64,000 nucleotides of DNA from positions 6,118,463-6,182,462 of the forward strand of contig CM029672.1 in the NCBI GenBank assembly GCA_017311315.1, given 5' to 3'. The notes under the pieces were generated by a model. The model was not told the origin of the DNA and did no database searches. It worked only from the letters and a program-made list of their open reading frames with translations. This document shows, in pieces, positions 57,418 through 64,000 of the stretch. The position numbers and the translations under genes were made by a program. Source of the stretch: Dendrocalamus latiflorus (taxonomy: Eukaryota; Streptophyta; Magnoliopsida; Poales; Poaceae). Each line of letters opens with the position of its first letter. The stretch's first letter is position 1.

Positions 57418-57950
57418 CAGGGGCGAAAAGTGGATACATATTATTTGTATTATTCGGTTATCGTATTTGATGGAATATAAACATGGTATATATTTTTCTA
57501 TTTGATTAACAATTTCTATTCTATTTAAATTCGAATTCATATAAAAAATATAGATGCGAATTCGGTATGGACTTTTATCATCCAAAATGCTATTTTATCC
57601 GGACTATCCGTATTCGACAAAGTAATATGCATATTTTATTACAATACAACTAATTAGTTGGATAAGTATTTTTTATTGAATATGAATTCATGTTTCTTTA
57701 GGTGAAATAAATAAATTAAAATGATTAAATGTGATTGTACGAGGATAAAATGTCATTAATGTCTTTATACTACATAAGCTATGAGGATATCTAGACTCGA
57801 CCGAATTAAGTAGATATTTAATTCGAATTTGTATTTGTTACAATATTCGATTTGTGCTAAAAAATATTTAAATTTATATACATTTATAAATATAAATATA
57901 AACGTGGTTTAGGAACTATTTAATTTATATCTCTTCCGTTTTCACTCCAA
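57418..57950. mobile_element. hAT-type MITE
   Basis: The 533-bp insertion lies between CTGCTCAT (57410-57417) and CAGCTCAT (57951-57958), an 8-bp TSD with one mismatch. Ends CAGGGGCGAAAAGTGG and (inverted) TTGGAGTGAAAACGG are similar. The body carries ATTCGAATTCATAT and GGACTATCCGTATTCG words like those at 21600-22350. The uninterrupted site is preserved in unit 1 of the duplication (57017-57040), which confirms the insertion. Confidence 0.78.
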
Positions 57951-57990
57951 CAGCTCATTCTCAGTGCTGGCCACCACTGCTCATTAAAAG

Positions 57991-59010
57991 GGGAAATTTA
58001 ACTTTTTGCCACCCTTAAGAATGTCACCTATCCAAATGCCATCCTCTTCATTGCACTCAACAATTTGCCACTCTTAAAATGTGCCTCACTAATTTTTTGC
58101 CACTTTTGAGCCCACCAGGCGCCAAGTCCACTGCCATGTCAGCGCCCGCGCCATGTCAGCACCCGCGCCGCCGCCGGCCTCCCCGCGCGCTCCCGCGCCG
58201 CCGCCGGCCTCCCCGCGCCCGCGCCTGCTCCGGTGGCGCTCCCGCCGGTCCAACCGCGTCACGAGCATGAGGGGGTCATGAGGGACTCACCGGAAGCATC
58301 GGTAGGGCCGGAGACAGACCGAGGCTTGCCAGCGACGAGAGCCGGCGGCGGCGCGAGTGGGGGAACGGTGCCGGCGAGCTGCGGTGAGGGAGGAGCTCCG
58401 GCGACCGTCGGGGAAGCTCCAGGGCCGCGTGGTGGTGCTCCACGCACGAGGAATTGAGGCGCCTTGCGCCGAGTTGCGAACGGCGATGAAAATGGCGGCT
58501 TTGGCCGGCGGCGAGGAAGAAATGGCCGCGCGGCGAGCCGGGGCCGCCGGGGTCCGATTGCTCAAGGGAGGAGGGAGGAGGCCTCCGGGGGCGCGCCGTG
58601 ACGCGGTTGGACCGGCGGGAGCGCCACCGGAGCAAGCGCGGGCGCGGGGAGGCCGGGCGGCGCGGGCGCGGGCGGTGGCGCGGGGAGGCCGGGCGACGCA
58701 GGCGCGGGCGCGGGGAGGCCGGGCGGCGCGGCGCAGGGCAGGCGCGGGCGCGGGGAGGCGCGGGCGGCGCGGCGCAGGGCGGGCACGGGCGTGGGGAGGC
58801 CGGCGGCGGCGCGGGCGCGCGCACGGGCGGCGGCGCGGGTGCTGACATGGCGCGGGCGCTGACATGACAGTGGACTTGGCGCCTGGTGGGCTCAAAAGTG
58901 GCAAAAAATTAGTGAGGCACATCTTAAGAGTGGCAAATTGTTGAGTGCAATGAAGAGGATGACATTTGGATATATGGCATTCTTAAGGGTGGCAAAAAGT
59001 TAAATTTCCC
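57991..59010. mobile_element. Mutator-like long-TIR element (candidate Pack-MULE)
   Basis: The 1020-bp element has a perfect 9-bp TSD CATTAAAAG (57982-57990 and 59011-59019). Inverted arms starting GGGAAATTTAACTTTTTGCC extend at least 150 bp and, through GC-rich DNA (GTTGGACCGGCGGGAGCGCC on the right arm), to about 270 bp. The unique centre (about 58265-58590) has exon-like GC-rich sequence without an identifiable domain. No transposase. It lies ~870 bp upstream of the receptor-gene start codon. Confidence 0.87.
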
Positions 59011-59019
59011 CATTAAAAG

Positions 59020-59883
59020 AGTACGCTTTTTCTGCGGCCCTGCCCCAAGCTGTTCCTCCTGTGCGCACACAAACGCTCTCGTCTCTCGCCATCGCCACCC
59101 GCGCTGCGCTTGTCCCCGCCCCACCGTTCCCAATCCCCCTTTCTCGCGATGGATTTGCAGCAGTAGTAGATCTATATCGATCCATCCCTTTCCTCCCTCC
59201 CGCGGTCTCATCCCTTCTTCTCCCACCGGGCGAATCCTTAGTGGCCAAGGCTCCGCCCGCGCTGGGGAGAGTTTTAAACGCATTCCGAGGGGGACTCGCA
59301 AGAAAGGAGGAAGCACTCGCTGCTAGTCGCTGGTAGCTTTCGGTGGCAAGCGTCTCCATAAAGCGGCAAAGATAGGGGTCTCGTAGGTGGGGCTGCCGTA
59401 GAGACAAGAATCTGCAGGTATTGGGCGCTTCTTCTTTTTTTGCTTTCGTTCTTCTCTTCTTTTGTTCTTGTTCTCGTTCTGCGCTTGTATCTATATCTCT
59501 TCCCGGCTTTCCTTTCCCTTTCGTGCTCTGTTTCTTGGAAAAAGAAAGTGGTTCTTGTATATACTTGGTATGTTGGGCGGATTTCTTTTGGGAAGTGTAC
59601 AGCTTGCGAGAGGCGAAAGGGGGGAGTTTTCTTGGTGTGGTCAGTTTCTCGCCGAATTTTGGCCCGTTTTTCCGTCGCAAGAATCTTCCGGCATCAGCAT
59701 TGCTTGGCTTTCTCGTGCAACTTTTTTTTCTTTATCTTTGTGTTCCATCCTTTTGACCCCAGGATGTAATCCTAAGAGATTCATCGTTCATCTGAGCGCC
59801 CAGAGATTAAAGCAACGTTGGTGATTTCTTCTTTCGTTTCGTGGAATTGCTCATCAGGTGATGCCCGCATTGGAGGATTCTTC
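59020..59883 (+). promoter_or_regulatory. Promoter and 5' leader of the receptor gene
   Basis: 59020-59110 belongs to the second unit of the local duplication. A likely 5'-UTR intron begins at TCTGCAG|GTATTGG (59416/59417) and may end at CCCAG|GATG (59762) or TCATCAG|GTGATG (59858). T-rich DNA between these points fits an intron. Which acceptor is used cannot be told from sequence alone. Confidence 0.45.
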
Positions 59884-59902
59884 ATGGATGTGTATGTGGT
59901 GA
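59861..59902 (+). other. Upstream ORF overlapping the start region
   Basis: ATG at 59861 opens a 13-codon frame that ends TGA at 59900-59902, in a different frame from the receptor. The stop overlaps the second in-frame Met of the receptor (59902) as TGATG. Confidence 0.4.
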
Positions 59903-62900
59903 TGAGCAACTCCGTGCGCGTGTCGCCGCCACCCCTAATTGCTTCCGCCGCCGTCTTGCTGCTGCTACTCTCCGCGCTGCCGCTCACTCAGCCCTACACT
60001 TATGAGCAAGACGGTATATACTATCCTTCTTGATAGTTGGTGCTGTTGCCTAAGATTCAGTATTCATGAGTACACATGATTATGGGTCGATAAGATCAGT
60101 CAGGGCCCCAGATTATTTATGTTTCGCTGACCGTGCTGTCTTGTACTATCCCATTTACTTAGATTATTGTGTGTGGGATACTGCAAAGATTTATCCTTTG
60201 GTACCTTATGCTGCGTGTTTTTTAATTATTTAATAGTGTTTGCGATAAATGGCTTGTACACGGCACTTGGATCGCCAACAGTGCCTGGATGGATTACAAA
60301 CGGCGGCGACCCCTGCAATGAAGGCTGGCTGGGTGTTCAGTGCGTGGCCTCGAATATTACCTCCATGTATGATCAGTGATTATGTATTGTTCCTTAATAT
60401 GCATTATTTGATGACCTCTTTATTTTGTGATCTGAACAATGTACCATGTTTTTGGTAGAGTTCTCAATGATGCAAATTTGGGTGGACAGCTGGGTAACAC
60501 TTTGGTGAATTTCACGTCGATAATCACCTTGTAAGCTGATCATGTCTGTCTGGTTCTAAATTGACATTTGCTATTGACTTGGTGCTTGACACTTCTTGGT
60601 TTACCCCATGTAGAGATCTTAGTAACAATAATATTGGTGGAACCATACCGGATAATCTACCAGTCACAATGCAGCGTTTGTATGTTTATTTGAACATTCT
60701 GTTGCTCTTTCAATCCAACTGTCACAGCTATCATTTTACTAAGCCTTCTCTTGTCAATCGCAGTTTTCTTTCAGCTAACCAGCTAACTGGTAGCATTCCA
60801 AGTACATTGTCAACACTCACACTTTTAACAAGCATGTAAGTATATTTTTGCCGGTAAATCGTACACATTCACAGGCCTTCAGCAATTTAGGACTTTCAAT
60901 GATAGTTTCTCAGTCTGTCTCACTATGTGTTCTTGCATATGCAGGTCCCTCAATAACAATCAATTGGTTGGAGAGATACCAGATGCATTCTCAAGTCTAA
61001 CAGGACTTGCGAATTTGTAAGAGTAATTTGACTTACAGTGTTATTCTATTCTAGCATTAGTTTATAATTTGAAATTTCTTAGCAATGATAATCAACCTTC
61101 TTGATTAGAGATTTTTCTTCCAACAACTTGACCGGTCCGTTGCCACCTTCAATGGGAAACTTGACAGCTTTGACTTGCCTGTGAGTATTGAAGGCTATTG
61201 CACTGTCTTCCGGCATAATTTTTCACTAGTGTCAATTAGTTAATGTTCTACTATCATTGCAGGCATATTCAGAATAATCAAATATCTGGGACCCTTAATG
61301 TGCTGCAAGATCTCCCTCTCCAAGATTTGTATGCCCACTCAACTATATATTTTCTTCCCTTTTTCTTTGAAAAGAGTGAGCAATCTGCTATTTCAACAAA
61401 GGGAATTTCTGCCTTATTTTTTACATGCCTTGCTTTCTTTGTGGTAATTGCTTTAATTAAACAGGAACATAGAAAACAATCTTTTCTCTGGTCCTGTACC
61501 TGTGAAGTTATTGAACATACCAAACTTTAAGTAAGTAACTCCTCCTTGACTGAGTTATTGCTGAAGATCGTTGCTCTACCTTTGATGTTTGAAGACAAGT
61601 CCATCTTTCATAGTATACTATTAAGAATTCAACTACATGTATGACTCTTTCCACAAAATACTCATATAAATTAATGTACCACACAGGAAGGATGGGAATC
61701 CATTCAATACCAGCATAGCCCCATCAGCATTGCCTCCTGCTGCACCAGCGCCATTACCACCAGTGTCACCTTCAACTGGGCATGTCCCCTCAAAAGAACC
61801 TGCAAATTCTTCTAATGCACCAGAAGGGAACACTCCATCATCAAGAAAAAACACTGTTTCTGCAGTCAAATTTGTTGGATACATTCTTATTGGGGTGGTA
61901 TCTGCAGCAGTTATCGTGCTAATGGTAATGTTTTGTTCATCGAAGTACAAAGAAAGAAAGTCAAGGGGTGACATGTATACAAAAAGCCAGATAGGAAGGG
62001 TGCCTCAGAGGCTCGGAGAACCTAAAATCAAGGAAGTGCCAGAAATCAAGGAGCCGTCAGGCAATCTTAAGAATATTGTTGGGAAAGGTATTAAGTCTTT
62101 TCGCTTGTCAAAGAAAGGAAGCCCTGGTCATTTCATTTCTTGATTTTTTCCCTATGACTTTGACCACTGACATTTTTTTTGTAACAGCTTCAAATGTGGT
62201 TTCTGATGCAAGTGAGGTGCAGAAGTTGAACATGTCAACAGCAGGTGAATGACTTTAAACCTAAAAAGAAATATACATATCTGTTATGATTTACTACCTT
62301 GCAAGTTGAGTATAGAAAATCTTAACAGAAACATTGGCATAGCAATTGCCTGTTTTCCCATGATTTTTGACATTTGAATATTGTTTTGCAGCAGCTTTGA
62401 ATGCGGTTTATAATTCAAGGGAGGAGGAGAAGTTAGATCCATCGATGACAGGTAAATGACTTGAAACTAAATAATATGCGGAAGTACCATTTTCCTGCAT
62501 TGCAAGTTTGAGTATATGAAAGTTATTTAGTATATGAAAATTAACACCAAAACTTACATGGCAGTTGCTCCTGGGATGATTACAATGAAACAAGAAGAGC
62601 ATGTAATTGATATGGAAAAAACTGATAATTTTGTGGAGGAACCACTGAATCATCCACAGCCTGTGGCGCGGCGTACTGAAAAAGTCATTATCAATCATAG
62701 TGTTCGTACTAAAAGGGGTAGAGTACCTTCGGTTGGAAAGATGGACCTAACAACTACTGTCAAGTCCTTCTCTATTGCATCCCTTCAACAATATACCAAC
62801 AGTTTCAGTGAAAAAAATTTGATAAGAGATAGCAGGTTTGGTAAGATATATCTGGCAGAGCTTCCTGATGGAGAGGTACGAAATGGTTCAGCAAAATCTC

Positions 62901-63480
62901 TAGTTACTTTGGTAAGATTGCATTGCTGGAATGCTGGTGTGATCATCATTTCTGAACTTGTGATATAACTTGCTTAGCAGCTACTGGAAGTTTTGAAGAT
63001 CGATGCTGTTCACTCAAGAATACCAGTAGATACCTTTCTAGAGATAGTTGTGAACATTTCTGAACTGAGGCATTCTAACATACTTGGGCTTGTCGGATAC
63101 TGTGCGGAGTTTGAACAACTACTACTTGTCTATGAGCATTGCAGTAAGATGACTCTGCATGATGAACTCCATGACGTAGATGACTCAAGCAACGCATTAT
63201 CATGGAATGCTCGCCTCCAAGTTGCTGTGGGGACAGCGAAAGCATTACAGTAAGCAGAAAGAATTTTGCTCTGTTTTTTTTTCTGAATTCTGTGCAGTTT
63301 TTCAAAATGATTTCTTAAAATGCTATATATATCTTTGTTTGCAGATATCTTCATGATGGCTGCCAACCACCAATTGTACATCAGAATTTTGAACCATCTA
63401 TTGTTCTTCTCAACAGCACTTTAGTCGTGCATATTTCCGAATGTGGCCTTGCAGCACTGTCATCGGAATCAGTATCTCGG
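59884..63480 (+). CDS. STRUBBELIG-family LRR receptor-like pseudokinase, 3' end outside window
   Basis: Fifteen exons in view (660 codons, frame kept): 59884-60013, 60237-60366, 60459-60530, 60614-60679, 60764-60835, 60945-61016, 61109-61180, 61263-61328, 61465-61530, 61687-62087, 62188-62244, 62392-62451, 62565-62875, 62981-63249, 63345-63480. Signal peptide ~1-38 (LIASAAVLLLLLSALPL). An LRR-N-terminal cap follows (INGLYTALGSPTVPGWI, NGGDPCNEGW, GVQC), then LRRs coded by 66/72-bp exons. A Pro-rich juxtamembrane stretch precedes a TM helix near 308-330 (FVGYILIGVVSAAVIVLMVM), and the kinase-like domain starts near 490 (FSIASLQQYTNSF). The glycine loop is degenerate (DSRFGKIY), HRD is replaced by HQN near 627, and DFG by ECG near 647. 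A catalytically inactive receptor is expected, as known for STRUBBELIG, which acts in tissue morphogenesis signalling. The first in-frame ATG is used; M7 (59902) is an alternative. The remaining kinase exons are not in the window. Confidence 0.9.
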
Positions 63481-64000
63481 GTACAATAATGTCATTGAAA
63501 GTAATTTAGCATTAGATTTTCTGGAGCTCTTAAGGATGCTCAGAACTTCAGATGCCGTCGTACACTGCTATCTATCCTGAGTTCTGACGCAGGGGGGGTT
63601 GATCATTGTCCTATATCAACTTTTCCCCTTTTCTTTGCAGGCCATGCACCTGTTGTATAATTTTAGTTTTGACGTCATCTTAAATTCTTAATTGGCATCC
63701 ATGTATTTTGATATAGATTATTATTAGTAGCAAATGAAACATTGCACTAATGGCATCTTTTTTTAAAACTCTCCATCAAGCTATGAGTACCTCTTCCAGT
63801 GCATTCTAGTCATTTGAAAGAAAATAGAAGCACTACTCAAATATATGATGTAAACACAACAACTGTGTATTTCAATTGCCATTGCTAACTTGTGAAGATG
63901 TACATGTTTTCAGATACTTAAAAATAATAGTAGTATTTCCTATCCACATAATGACATGTTTAGGTATATTTTGACACAAGTAATGTGTAAGGTTGTGTCA
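63481..64000. other. Intron of the receptor gene, running off the window
   Basis: CGG|GTACAA is a usable but weak donor at 63481. Read through instead, the frame would stop at TAA after two codons. No kinase exon (for example an activation-loop/APE block) was found before the window end. Confidence 0.5.

Noticed and set aside
58079..58922. Pro/Arg/Ala-rich frames on both strands
   Set aside because: They read the GC-rich arms of the Mutator-like element; the same DNA is inverted at both sides, so the frames mirror each other.

Overview
The window is nuclear DNA of a flowering plant, most likely a grass. Two things suggest this: gene 5' ends are very GC-rich next to AT-rich introns and spacers, and small TTA/TAA-flanked (Tourist/PIF-Harbinger) and TA-flanked (Stowaway) elements are dense. 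The species cannot be read from the sequence alone. All gene models below were built by hand by matching reading frames to GT-AG splice sites, so exon ends are inferences.

Four host genes are well or reasonably supported, all on the + strand. They are a five-exon PP2C phosphatase (2121-5608), a small secreted putative cell-wall protein (22727-23056), a two-exon small single-pass membrane protein with a long intron (38522-42073), and the 5' two thirds of a STRUBBELIG-family LRR receptor pseudokinase (59884 to beyond 63480, running off the window). A fifth, weaker candidate is an intronless 121-residue basic Pro/Arg-rich protein (17381-17746).

Most of the remaining DNA is transposon-derived, and many boundaries can be set to the base from target-site duplications (TSDs). 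From left to right: a 379-bp Mutator-like hairpin element (6967-7345, 9-bp TSD). A 5.95-kb structurally complete PIF/Harbinger element (8476-14424, TTA TSD) carries its Myb-like ORF1 and a DDE transposase interrupted by one in-frame TAG. Next come a decayed TTF-type hAT transposase (about 15710-16520, minus strand) and a MITE-rich tract at 18-24 kb. A hAT-type element (29673-31315, 8-bp TSD) carries two exons and one intron of an L-galactose dehydrogenase gene. Three related Harbinger-type elements (26528-27414, 33042-34206, 36935-38074) share ends but have unrelated interiors.

Further right are a 5' fragment of a second Harbinger element (43447-43915), which looks split by a 4.9-kb solo LTR (43916-48796), a hAT element (48965-50138), and a long-inverted-repeat element rich in small palindromes (52404-53705). 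Just upstream of the receptor gene a locally duplicated segment was invaded by a hAT MITE (57418-57950) and a long-TIR Mutator-like element (57991-59010).

The host genes show no evident functional link to one another. The main content of interest is the set of gene-fragment-carrying transposons and the nested insertion histories. I found no tRNA, rRNA or CRISPR array.
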